NCBI GenBank assembly: GCA_030278955.1
Contig: JAOANR010000013.1
Span: forward strand, 44,986,191-45,050,190
Length of the DNA stretch: 64,000 bases
Direction: 5' to 3'
DNA from: Hygrophila difformis
Lineage: Eukaryota; Streptophyta; Magnoliopsida; Lamiales; Acanthaceae
The translations under genes and the position numbers were made by a program. Positions 35,570 through 47,300 of this stretch are shown here, piece by piece. Position 1 is the first letter of the stretch. Each line of letters opens with the position of its first letter. A model generated the notes under the pieces. The model made no database searches. It worked only from the letters and a program-made list of their open reading frames with translations, and was not told the origin of the DNA.

Positions 35570-38224
35570 TGTAACACCCCGGTTTTTGGTCACCCAGGTC
35601 GGGATGTCACCGCCACACCTCCCTAGCAAGACACGGTTTCTCCGTGCTTGCTAAAGAGATGCAAGGCTATGGGTTTTCAGAATTTAAACATTCAAACAGC
35701 CCGTTTATATATAATTTAAAAATAGTACATTAAAGTTGCAGCGGAAAATAATATTTACATAAGTATAATGCAGCGGAATTTAAATATAGCCAACACGGCC
35801 AGAATACGGGTTAAACAGGCCCGTTCATGCAATTTCTAGTCTAACGTATCATTTACAAATAAAACATTTCCCCAAAATTCCCATGAATGCATATGATGAT
35901 GCATATTCTTCGGCTCTGAAAGAAACAGGGGGAAAAAAAACGGTTTTGGTCAGCACTACGTGCTGAGTAAGTTAACACATAGTACAAGATTATGAGGTTT
36001 CAAAGCCTTTATTTAAATTTAATGAAAACATGTGCTTAATAATTCATGTAATCGCATAATTTAGAAATAGGGATTCATAAGATCATCATATAGCTTGCAA
36101 CGTAATTAAATAAGTGGTCATAAATTTAACAGCACAATTTAATACAGATTTAATTTGGAATTCTCGCAACTTCTCGTTTCATATCTTTTACAGATCACCA
36201 CCGCTAGGGCTCTTATGTCCGCCAGCCTTACGCCTGGGCTCTTATGTCCACAGGTATCATGGTCGATCTTTTAGTTAGGGTTAATCCGTCCGCTAGCCAT
36301 ACGATCACTGTTTCGCTAGGGCTCTTACGTCAACCTAGACATACACTTGGGCTCTTATGTCCCAAGCCGCAGAGAACATTGACAGTATCTAGCTTAGTCA
36401 TAACCCACAATATATTTTAATCTTCTCGTTTCATATATCGTATGTCAAAGTATTTCTATTGGTTTCAACCTCAAAGGCTAATTCCACCGTTTCAACAAGA
36501 TTTCAAAATTTCGTTCGGTAAATCACAGTTTACTCTAAAATTCGTTAAAAATCAGATTTAATTTCAAAAATTCCAAAATTTCAGGACTGACTCCAAAACG
36601 TCGAGATCTACAACTTTCGTGTTTTAACTTTTTCAATCCGAGATACCTAAACAGGTCAAAAACACTAATTTTCACAGAAGTACTGTTCTGTCCGAATTTC
36701 ATATAACTCATTTTAAAGATTTCGAATTCTACCATAGCAATTCAACTCCAAATTTAATAAAATTTTACGGAGATCATTTTAAGACAATTATCTACAACTT
36801 TCATGTTCGGCTAAAGATCTAATTCGGCCTAGAACCATAGTCAAAAACGTCAACAAGTTCGCACCTATGTTCTGTCCCGTTTCAAGATTCGATTTAAAAC
36901 CAGTTCGGTTCGGAGTGGATTTCATATATCAAATCATCATGAAACATTCTGAAATTTCACGGAGGTGTTCTTAACACATAGATCTACAACTCCTATGTTC
37001 AACGCCAAGCCTAGATCGGTCTAGATCTAGGGTAGAAATCACCAACAAGTTCGAATAAGGAATCTATCATCGTTTCAAGATCTAAATCTAATGCAGGCTA
37101 GTTTACGATCAGTTTCGGATATCAAAACACGATGAAAAATTATGAAATTTTTACAGGAGCTAGATCAGTGTCTTAGGAATGTTTTTCGTGTTTTAAGTTT
37201 TCTCGTTTGAACGCTTTAAGGGGTTAGAATAAATTCCACAAAAATGCTGCGCCGGTGTAGACAGATTTTAGATAGGGTTCCATTACATTTATATGTTCGA
37301 ATCTTTTAACAACCCAAAACCAAAGTAAGCGTTAACTTACAGATTGTTGAGTGTCCGGGATCGTCGATTCGGAGGCGTGGCTTCCCGTCCTCCGTTTATC
37401 CTCTCCGTTTGTCGGGTTCTTCGCTCTCGATTCGGATCGGGGGTTTAGAATAGAAAAAGATCGAATTTAGGATTCGTTTTCGAATCACATATGGAAAAGA
37501 ATGGATCAAGGCTTACCACAGCGACGGGGGTCTCCAAATTTCGTCCAAGTCAGTTCCTCCTCTCGGTGTTGTGCCTCCGACGGCTCCGGGATTAGGGTTT
37601 CGACGTATAGAAGGATTTCGTAGGGTTTCAAATGCATTCGGAGCTCTTAGGAGGTCTTATTTATAGATATTTAAGACCTAGGGCATCCAAAATCTGATCC
37701 CAAGGGTCTTGGGTCGAGAGACGTTCAACCGAAAGTCGAAAAATCCGCGTTCGGGCGAGAGATTCACGCAACGGGCGAATTTGTCAAGTGGCGCGGTCGT
37801 GGCGCGGTCTTCCCTCTTCACCGCGCGGCCACCGCGCGACTCTCGCCTGGACTTCGGTCCGGGCGGGTCGTGCGATCCGTCGTGCTTTTCCGCCTCTCTT
37901 TCGGGTTTCTATCCCTCTATGCTCCCGAATTCCGATTCCCGGGGTATATTCGGGCTCCGATTTCCTATCCTAATTTTATTCGGACCTAAATTTATGTTTG
38001 GACTCGAGTTATTGAGTCCATTGATGTCGGGTCCCCATGTAACCATTTATTCAATTAAATTGCCTTCGGCTTCCCGGGTTCTCGGAATTTTGTTTCCTTT
38101 TTAATTTAAATTCCATTTCTCATCTTCTATGATTCTTTATCCATTTATCATGTTTATTATATTTATTTATTTATTTTATTTTATTTATTTATTTTTTTAT
38201 GTTGCAAAATTCTCGGGTATTACA
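35570..38224 (-). repeat. LTR 3 (right; 5' LTR on the minus strand), 2,655 bp
   Basis: It carries several private substitutions in its middle and right part, and an extra TTTA unit in the terminal T/A-rich tract. At the MITE site it reads ACACATAGTACAAG, with three extra bases (35982-35984) compared with LTR 1. Confidence 0.9.
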
Positions 38225-38253
38225 TTGTTTCTTCAAGTTTGTTCTTAAAAATA

Positions 38254-38511
38254 CTCCGTCCGTTTTATAAAAATTGAAACGACCCACGTTGCACGCAGTC
38301 CAATGCACATTTTAAATCATTAATAACTCAAGTTCAGTACAAATAAAAATTTTAAAAGTTCGATATTTAAAAACTATAAGATGAGACGAATCTAATAAGA
38401 TCTCAATTGACTATATTTTGACTTGTATAACTATGATAAATCTGTAAGTCAAAATGCGCATTTGAACAGTACCCAATTTCCAAACGTTCTATATTTCAAT
38501 AACGGAGGGAG
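38254..38511. mobile_element. Stowaway-like MITE
   Basis: CTCCGTCCG at the left and CGGAGGGAG at the right with TA on both sides. Interior similar to the copy at 23073-23332 (CGCAGTCCAATGCAC). Confidence 0.75.
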
Positions 38512-38558
38512 TATATACTCTTTAATCACATTATAATTAAAATGTCTCTTATTTAATA

Positions 38559-39284
38559 CTCCCCCTCCAAGTTATTATATCTTATTTGACTTTTTGATAC
38601 TGTTCATTATTCAACTTTAACTCAATTTTCTTGCATGTATATATTTGGGAAAAAAATAGTCGAGTTAGGTCTTGTTAGAATTAGGGGCGATAACGAGTCG
38701 AGTCGAGCTCGAGTAGTGGGGTACTCGAGCTTGACTTGATGGCATTTTTGAGCTACTCGAGCTCGAGCTCGACTCGACTCGAGTTCGAGTTCGAGATCGA
38801 GTAGCTCGATTATGTTTTTTTTTAATTTTTTTTCCCTTCTCGAGCTCGAGTCGAGTACTCGATCTTATCGAGTATTTTTTTTATATTTTTTTTTCATTTT
38901 TATTTTAAAATTTACAAAAAAATGAAAAAAAAGAAAATGGGTCGAGTACTCGATACTCGACTTGACTCGAGTACTCGACTCGAGTTCGAGTATCATATAC
39001 ACGGACTCGAGCTCGAGCTCGATACTCGAGTGCCCTACTCGACTACTTGACTCGACTCGAATTTTTCGAGTATGAGTCGAGTTTTTTCCAAGCCGAGTCC
39101 CGAGTCGAGTTCGAGTAGCACTACTCGTTAATCACCCCTAGTTAGAATCGTATAATCATACAGTTTTATAATATATATTTTACATAATTTTTCATTTTAT
39201 ATACTTTTAGATATTAATGATTTAAAAAATGTATTGAATTGTGTACAAATATCAAATATGACAAACTAAATGGGACAGACGGAG
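38559..39284. mobile_element. Stowaway-like MITE split by a hAT element
   Basis: The ends CTCCCCCTCCAAG and GACAGACGGAG have TA on both sides. The sequence TTTGACTTTTTGATACTG near the left end and the right half match the copy at 60729-60988. A hAT element (38682-39140) interrupts it. Confidence 0.72.
38682..39140. mobile_element. Non-autonomous hAT element, GAGTCGAG-rich, 459 bp
   Basis: Starts TAGGGGCGATAACGAG and ends TTAATCACCCCTA, with a perfect 8-bp duplication GTTAGAAT (38674-38681 and 39141-39148). Arms consist of GAGTCGAG and GAGCTCGAG motifs, as in the copy at 15039. It is inserted into an older MITE. Confidence 0.88.
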
Positions 39285-39702
39285 TATATTGGCTTTTCTA
39301 TTTTCTAACCCTGAGGGAGGGAATGTATAGTCTATGGAACACTGACTGAAGGCTTGTTTGGGCTTTCGAATAATGGCCCATTTGGCCCCAAAGAATGGGC
39401 CATTTGTTCCATAAGAACAAAATTGGATAATAGCAATGCTTTCTTCGCAAGCATCTGGTGAAATCAGGGCAGAGGGCATTTATCAAGAATTGATATCCAA
39501 GAAGAATATGCCTTGAATGTCGACGCTCGCTGATTAATTAGGTCGAATTAGAGTAAGTTGGATGTCGTTGTTGATCATGCTTTTCAAGTTTTCTAGTCAA
39601 AATTCATCTGCAAGCGAGCTGGTGATGGAATAATTCGGCCCTTGAAATTCCTATTTTCCGCCCAGATTTTCGCATGAAACCCTAATTTTATCTGGGAGTT
39701 TC
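39285..39702. other. 5' region of the purple acid phosphatase gene
   Basis: Likely promoter and leader. No other feature was recognised. Confidence 0.4.
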
Positions 39703-42185
39703 TTGATCAGATTCAGAGGAGTTATGCTGATTCCGTTCAAGCTTCTTCAATTCCTTTCCGTTTTTTCCGCTGTTTTTCTGCTTCAATTTTCGCGCTCATC
39801 TAATGTCTCAATTTCCCTTAGCCGGAGAACGATTTCCAAATCGGGCGACTCGATCACCGTCAAGTGGTCCGGTATAGAAGCCCCGTCGGAGCTCGATTGG
39901 CTCGGGATTTACTCCCCGGCGAATTCCTCTAAACACTACTTCATCGGATACCGCTTCCTCTCGTCATCGTCGGAATGGAAATCCGGGACCGGCTCCATCA
40001 CGATTCCACTGGTCAATCTGAGATCGGATTACCGCTTCCGGATTTTCCACTGGTTCGAATCCGAAGTTAACCCCAACAAACATGACCACGACCATAACCC
40101 CTTGCCGGGGACCAAGCACCTCCTGGCGGAGTCCGAAACGGTTACGTTCGAGGCCGGCCGGGGACCCGAGCAGGTTCACTTGGCGCTGACGGGTCAGGCG
40201 GGGGAGATGCGAGTCATGTTCGTGACAGATGACGGGGAGGAGAATTTTGTGAAATACGGGTTGTCCCATGATACAATGGATAAGATTGCGAGTACTATGG
40301 CGTCGAAGTATGAGAGGGAGGACATGTGTGATGCCCCAGCGAACAGTAGCACAGGATGGAGGGATCCAGGGTTTATACATGATGGTATTATGGTTAGTTT
40401 GGAGGAAGGGAAGAGGTACTATTATAAGGTAACTATTCTTTTCACTGTAGTATTTCAATGATCCTATGTAATTTTTGGTTTACGGCAATCATAGTTTCAA
40501 TATGATTCTGTCTTCGGTGATTGCATATTTCCGTTGATAACTTGTGTGCCTATTTTTTCATCATGTTTGTTTTTAGTTTAGTTAGACTAAACAATGAGAT
40601 GGGTATTGTATAGTATTTTTGTCTTCAATGTGGAAGAAAAAAGGATGAGTTCAGTGAGAAATTTGTGTGCCGAACGAGGATTATTATTTTTAGGATTGAT
40701 AATGTAAGGAACTATGGATTTATCTCTGTGTGCCATAATTGAAGAGGTTCTATGTGGGTTTCTTTTCATGGATCATGCTTCACAACTTAAGTTTTATGTC
40801 GATTAGGGGTTGCAACCATAGTTGTCTTGCCCTAGCGTACATTTCTGTGATTGATTTCATTTTGAATGACTTTTATGATGATCGTTTTCTGTCCAAAAAA
40901 CAAAAAATGGCAGGTTGGTAGTGATGCCAGGGGTTGGAGCACAGTATACACTTTTGTATCACCAAAGGAAGACTCAAGTGAAACCATAGCTTTCTTGTTT
41001 GGGGACATGGGGACTGCGGCGCCTTACACAACTTTTGTGCGAACACAAGAAGAAAGCATTGCTACCGTTAAGTGGATATATAGAGATATTGAAGCCCTTG
41101 GCGACAAGCCTGCATTGATCTCCCATATTGGAGACATAAGCTACGCCAGGGGCTATTCCTGGTTGTGGGATCACTTCTTTAACCAGATAGAACCCATTGC
41201 TTCCAAAGTCCCCTACCACGTGTGCATCGGGAATCACGAATACGACTGGCCGACGCAACCTTGGAGGCCAAGCTGGTCTTATGGAGTCTATGGTACAGAT
41301 GGGGGTGGGGAGTGTGGGGTTCCCTATAGTCTTAGATTCCACATGCCCGGAAATTCCTCAGAACCTACCGGAACAAGATCCCCTGCTACGAGGAACCTCT
41401 ATTACTCATTCGACATGGGGGTTGTTCATTTTGTCTATTTCTCTACAGAAACAAACTTCCTCCCTGGTAGCAAACAGTACGAGTTTCTGAAAACCGACTT
41501 GGAATCAGTGAACAGAAGCAAGACCCCTTATGTGGTTGTCCAAGGACACAGACCGATGTACACCACAAGCCATGAAACGAGAGATATCCCTTTCAATGTG
41601 AGGTTGATGGAGCACCTTGAACCCCTTTTTGTCAAGAACAATGTGACTGTTGCACTGTGGGGTCATGTCCACAGATACGAACGCTTTTGTCCATTAAATA
41701 ACTACACTTGTGGTAGCTTGGGCATGGGTGAGCGAGACTGGAAGCCATACCCAGTCCATCTGGTGATTGGAATGGCCGGACAGGACTGGCAGCCCATTTG
41801 GGAACCGAGACCTGATCATCTCGATGATCCTATTTTCCCCCAACCTGTACGATCATTATACCGGGGCGGAGAGTTTGGCTATGTCAGGCTCACAGCCAAC
41901 AAGGAGAAGCTTACACTATCCTACGTAGGAAACCATGATGGCGAGGTACATGATACTGTACAGATCATGGCTTCAGGACAAGTCTTGAATGGCCGTACAA
42001 CTACTGATGCTACAGACAACGATGTCAAAGCAATGGGGCCCAAGCTAGACTCGAGACTTTCGTGGTATGTCAAGGTTGCGAGCTTACTGGTGCTTGGAGC
42101 TTTCGTCGGGTACGTTCTAGGATTTGTATCACGCTACCGGAGGGATGCTGCTAATTGGACAGCTGTGAAGACAGAAGAGTCATGA
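39703..42185 (+). CDS. Purple acid phosphatase, PAP2/PAP9-like, 2 exons, 665 aa
   Basis: Exon 1 is 39703-40428 and exon 2 is 40914-42185, joined in phase 0. A hydrophobic N-terminus ([16 protein letters not shown]) is a likely signal or targeting sequence; a second ATG at 39724 is an alternative start. A fibronectin-like N-terminal domain follows to about residue 260. The metallophosphatase domain shows all five family blocks: [26 protein letters not shown] and GHVHRYE, so the seven usual metal ligands are present. The C-terminus has a membrane segment ([18 protein letters not shown]) followed by a short basic tail, as in Arabidopsis PAP2, which is anchored in the outer membranes of chloroplasts and mitochondria. 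Relatives are often named probable inactive PAP, but no ligand is missing here. Confidence 0.93.
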
Positions 42186-42805
42186 ATAATTGTGACATGT
42201 TTTGCCCTTTGAGAAGGTAAATTGAATTGAATTGTTGTAATAGAAACCAAAATTCCACTGTTTCATGTTTGTGTTTACCAATGACGATTTCCAGATTGAT
42301 GTTTGTTTATGTACACTTGGTTTCTGTCCTGGTTGAACAAATGTTGTATTATTTGGTGTACATATGTATTTTATTGAAGGCTCAGAGTAAATTTTCTTGT
42401 GCATTTCGTGCAGTTCTATTCTGGGTTTTCTTACGTATAGTGTTCATTTAATAAAGTTGAAGCACCCTTAAAAAAATCAATCAAAAAATATTACTAGTAT
42501 TTAATTGATTGAGCCTGATTTATCTTTGGAAGTTTGAATTCCAGTGGCAATTCTTTGAACAGCACCATATGCAACAAAGAACTGGACAAAGAGTGCACAG
42601 CCCCACTGTCTTGTATTCTTCTTATTTGTATGTTTTTGTTTCTTTGCCCAAATTGCTCCATTGTGGGTTCCATTTAATAAATATCTTCGAATGTGCATTT
42701 CGACAACTTTGCCAGTTTCATAAAAATATAAACAAAGAATCCAAATACATGAAAACTTCTCTATTTCCAGTTTCACACAAATAATTTATCTAACAAAAAT
42801 ACATA
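42186..42805. other. 3' region of PAP and intergenic
   Basis: 3' UTR followed by sequence without a recognised feature. Confidence 0.4.
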
Positions 42806-43286
42806 CTTCCTCCGTACCGCGAAATGTGGCTACTTTCTTTGGGGCACGGTAATTTAGGTAGTGGGGTTTAGTAGTTAAAGTAGTGTAGGCATTTTGTGTT
42901 TAAGATTCTAATGAATTTTGATACTGATTATTGTTTAACTTTGACTTAATATTATGTAATGATACAATTAGAGAAAAATATTCAAGTGTGATCTTGTTAG
43001 AATTGTCTAATCGTGTAGTTTCATAATATATATTTTATACAATTTTTATTTGTACCAATTTTGAAATATTAAGAATTAAAGAAATGCTAGAGACTTTGTG
43101 TAGAAAAATAAAAATGCATTGGAATTTGTGCAGAATAATAAAAGTAACACTTTTAATGTGATTTGAGAATAATTAAAATTTTAATCAAACTTATATTATT
43201 TTAATTTATCTAAAAATGGAAAGTGGTCAAATTTCGTGAGAAACCCCAAAAAGGAATAGTGGCCAAATTTCGTGGGACAGAGGGAG
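42806..43286. mobile_element. Stowaway-like MITE, 481 bp
   Basis: CTTCCTCCGTACCGCG at the left and GTGGGACAGAGGGAG at the right, with TA on each side. CGAAATGTGGCTACTTTC near the left end is mirrored by AGTGGCCAAATTTCG near the right. Confidence 0.7.
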
Positions 43287-44372
43287 TACATAAAATGAAT
43301 GAATGAATCCCCCTCCAGATGTATAATTCCAGAGCTCACACCTCTTTTAATCATGTACCTGAAGGATTGAATATAGCATTTTTATAGGATGAGAGGGACC
43401 TTTCTAAAAACGTTCTATATACCATTAAAAGTTAAAAAAATTTGCAGTCAGGACGCATTGGTATGATGAGTTTTCTCCAACACTTTAGTTTCAGCATTTT
43501 TAAAAATTTTCTCCTTTTAAACTTGAATCAATTAAAAACTTTATTATCGAGTGGTAAATCAATAACTAAAAATTTCCTTTTTTTATATATATCAAAAGGT
43601 ATATTTTTCCAGCTTCCAGATAAATTAGTGATTAGGTATCTTCCAAAGGAATTATTTGCAATGTTCGAACATAAAAGTTTACTTAAGAGCGTTTCTCATA
43701 ACTATCCAAATCAATCACGGTTTTTTTATTTATTTTTATCAAAATATAAAAGTTTATTTATTATTTTTATTAATTATTTTGTGAAAATTGATTAACTGTT
43801 TTTATAATTTCAAATTTAATATTTGTAAAAAGTCAATCACTATTTGTCTATTTTACACCAAAATATCGATCAAAGCAAACCAAAAATGAAAATTGAGAAT
43901 ATTCTTATTATTCGGAGTATATGTTGTATGTTGAAATTTCGGTTCGATTTTTTTTTTTAAGAGTTATTGAAGGCCTGGAAAGGGGTGGTGGGAGCCCATG
44001 CCACACAATCGAACCTCCAACCTTCGGTTGGAAGTCAAAAGACTTAACCACTTGGGCTAAGTCCTCATCCCTTTGGTTGGATTGATTTATCAAAAAAAAA
44101 AATAATAATAATGTAAATAATTGTGGAAATATAATAAATAGTAGTAAACCCATAAGAAATCAATAAAGAAAAATAAGAGAAGAAAAATATCTTATGTGAA
44201 CAAGTAGAATACAGTAGTGAATACTCAGCTTGTGGCAACTGGCAAGGAAAACCAACGAACCACATTTTTCCCTCATGCTTTTATTTGACGATAATCGATC
44301 GTCTCCCCAATAAAGCGAAATCCACCACAAGCAGTTGTGGCGTCTCTGCGGATTGCGTGATCATCATTCTCC
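43287..44372. other. Intergenic, AT-rich, with a tRNA-related SINE-like segment
   Basis: An AT-rich open frame at 43442-43795 has no recognisable similarity and is probably chance. Near 43970-44080 the minus strand reads GGATGAGGACTTAGCCCAAG and later TTGGAGGTTCGATTG, matching box A and box B of tRNA-derived plant SINEs. The last 90 bp are the leader of the phosphorylase gene. Confidence 0.45.
43970..44080 (-). mobile_element. tRNA-derived SINE-like fragment
   Basis: Box A-like CTTAGCCCAAGTGGTTAAG and box B-like GAGGTTCGATT on the minus strand, at the spacing seen in plant SINEs of the Au type. No full tRNA fold is possible. Similar fragments lie near 51577-51670 and 53875-53960. Confidence 0.5.
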
Positions 44373-47300
44373 ATGGAGGCTTCAGCGCTGAGAATTTCGC
44401 ATTCCGGTTCCATTTCCAGCCGTGCGTTGTTCACAGCTTCTTCTCACACCAGTCGCAACCGCTTGAAATGGCGCTACGTGTACAGGAAATCCACGCCTTC
44501 TGTTCGTTCTCGCAGGTGCTTAATTGTGAGGAATGTGGCTAGCGAGAAGCAGGTGAAGAAAATCGGGGATTCTCCCACGGCGGAAGACGATGGAGGTTTA
44601 TAATATTTTTAATTTGGATACGTGAATTGAAAATGTGATTGAATCTTGTGTTTTGATTTTTCTGTTGTGTGGTGCTATGCTGTGAATCTGATTAGGTGAG
44701 GTGGTTGTTGATTACGTAGAGTGATTTTCTGTGTTTTGGTGGTTTAGATGTTGCGTTCGATGCTCTGAAACCGGATTCTGCATCTGTTGCATCGAGTATA
44801 AAGTATCATGCTGAGTTCACTCCGTCGTTCTCGCCGGAAAAGTTTTTGCTTCCTAAAGCGTATTATTCAACGGCGGAGAGCGTTCGTGATATGCTGATTA
44901 TAAATTGGAATGCCACGTACGATTACTATGAACAAGTGAATGTGAAGCAGGCGTATTATCTATCCATGGAATATCTTCAGGTTTGCTATCGTCTCTGCTA
45001 TAATTTTGGTTGTGATTTGATGGTTAGATATTGTGATATTGATATCAGATTGTGTGTTCACAGGGTAGAGCATTGTTGAATGCAATTGGTAATTTGGAGC
45101 TCACTGGAGTTTATGCCGAAGCACTGACAAAGCTGGGGCACAAATTGGAGGATGTAGCCAAACAGGTGGGAATTTTGGTAATTCCATAGAATATATACTC
45201 ATCCTGAGTTTTGAACTAGACTTTGTCGACTTATACAAGGCGGTGAAAGTTACCTGTTGCTCTGAAAGATGTAACTTTAAGCACTGAGAAGTGAGAAATG
45301 GGCTTAATTGCTTTGCATGGTGAGAAAGGATATTGAACTTTATTTTTATTTTTTATGATTTTAGGAACGAGATGCAGCGCTAGGTAATGGAGGATTAGGG
45401 AGGCTTGCTTCTTGCTTTCTAGACTCCTTGGCAACACTAAACTACCCAGCATGGGGTTATGGACTAAGATACAGATATGGTCTGTTCAAGCAACTCATCA
45501 CCAAAGATGGTCAAGAGGAAGTTGCTGAAAATTGGCTTGAGGTACAGTTGGTTTTGTTTGTTGTTCCATGGATGCTTTTCTTTTACTGGATATCCAAATT
45601 CCTCTGTGCTGCAATGGCTGAGTTTATTGTTCACACAATCTAGTTCTTGAATTTTCTGACCAGATGGGCAATCCTTGGGAAGTAGTCCGGAATGATATCT
45701 CCTACCCTATTAAATTTTATGGAGAAGTAAAAACTGGTGCAGATGGAAAGAAAGAATGGGTTGGAGGTGAAGATATAATTGCTGTTGCTTACGATGTCCC
45801 CATACCAGGATATAAAACCAAAACCACCATCAACCTCAGGTTGTGGTCAACTGAAGTACCTTCGGAAGTTTTTGACTTGCATGCTTTTAATTCTGGAGAC
45901 CATACAAAAGCATATGAAGCTATGTTAAGAGCAAACAAGGTATGGATCAAATCTTCCTATCCAAATATGAGCGACCCTGCAACTTATGTTTGCTTCTTTG
46001 GTTTTTGTTTTTTTACTGACATTCCCTTCACTAATTTTCTTTTCATCAGATATGCTACATTTTATACCCAGGGGATGAATCATATGATGGTAAGGCACTT
46101 AGACTGAAGCAGCAATACACATTATGCTCAGCTTCTCTCCAGGATATTATTGCAAGATTTGAGAGGAGATCTGGGGAATCAGTGAATTGGGCTAGTTTCC
46201 CTGAAAAGGTTGCTGTGCAAATGAATGATACTCACCCGACGCTGTGTATTCCTGAGCTGATACGAATATTAGTAGATGTAAAAGGACTGAGCTGGAAAGA
46301 TGCATGGGAGATCACCCAAAGGTACCCCTTGCAACTTTCCTCTTGTACTGCCTTCATATCTACCTATGCTGTGACGCTCTTTGAACTAATGTATGTGCAG
46401 TGGATCCCGTGGTTTGAATGTGAATAGCCAATGTTGAAGCAAACACTTATCAAATTCTGTACTGAGATATTATATTTGTACCTATAATTTGGACATTAGT
46501 ACTGTATTTCTTATGCTGATTCCTTTACTAGAACTGTAGCATACACCAATCATACCGTTCTACCAGAGGCTCTGGAAAAATGGAGTTTGAATCTTCTTCA
46601 AGAACTTCTTCCTCGGCATGTTGAAATCATAAGAGCGATTGACGGAGAGGTACCGTGTCCTATTATTACACCACAAAACAATAAGCTTTTTTGAGTTTAT
46701 TGACAGCCACATGGATTGCTGTTCGATTCACATATTCATATTGTCTGTATACTGATTTTCTTTTTCTGTTGTATATTTGAAGCAAGTACATAATTAATGC
46801 TTATGTTTTGTTTAAGGGATTCACAATTTGTATTTTCACTCATGGGAAATTCACAAATTGGCTTTTAATGCAGCTTATCAATGATATAATAGATGAGTAT
46901 GGCACTGAAGACCTGGAGTTGCTGAAGGGAAAACTTGCGCGAATGAGGATTTTGGATAATATTGAACTACCTTCTTCTGTCCTAGATTTACTTATTGAAT
47001 CACAGGAAAAACTTATCAAGAATGCTGTTCAAGAAGAAGAAGTAGAAGAAAAAGTAGTCGATTCTGAATCAACAGTAGTTGACAAATCTAATGACAAAGA
47101 GGAAATCAAGAAACCTGATGTTGAAGATCAGGAAACTAGAGAGCCGAAGGCAGAGGATTCCCAAAAGAAAGTAGCAGAGGATCCAAAAAACAAAGTTGCA
47201 GAGGATCCGAAAAAGAAAGTAGCAGTTGATCCAAAAAAGAAAGTACACTCTGCATTCAAAACTGATCCAAAACAAGCACAGCTGGTTCGCATGGCCAATT

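Larger units (their letters stand above)
28058..38224 (-). mobile_element. Non-autonomous LTR retrotransposon with three LTRs and two internal regions
   Basis: The order is LTR (28058-30705), internal (30706-31682), LTR (31683-34592), internal (34593-35569), LTR (35570-38224). The whole is flanked by one 5-bp duplication, TTGTT (28053-28057 and 38225-38229), so it is a single integration. Read on the minus strand, each LTR starts TGTAATACCCGAG and ends GGTGTTACA. A primer-binding site for initiator Met-tRNA follows at a 3-bp spacing, and a purine tract AAGGAGGGTAGAC precedes the next LTR. Internal regions of 977 bp have no gag or pol. LTRs longer than the interior and absence of genes mark a non-autonomous, LARD-like element. 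Confidence 0.92.

Noticed and set aside
43442..43795. 117-residue AT-rich ORF upstream of the phosphorylase gene
   Set aside because: Phe/Leu/Ile-rich composition expected from AT-rich DNA, no domain, no splice or start context.
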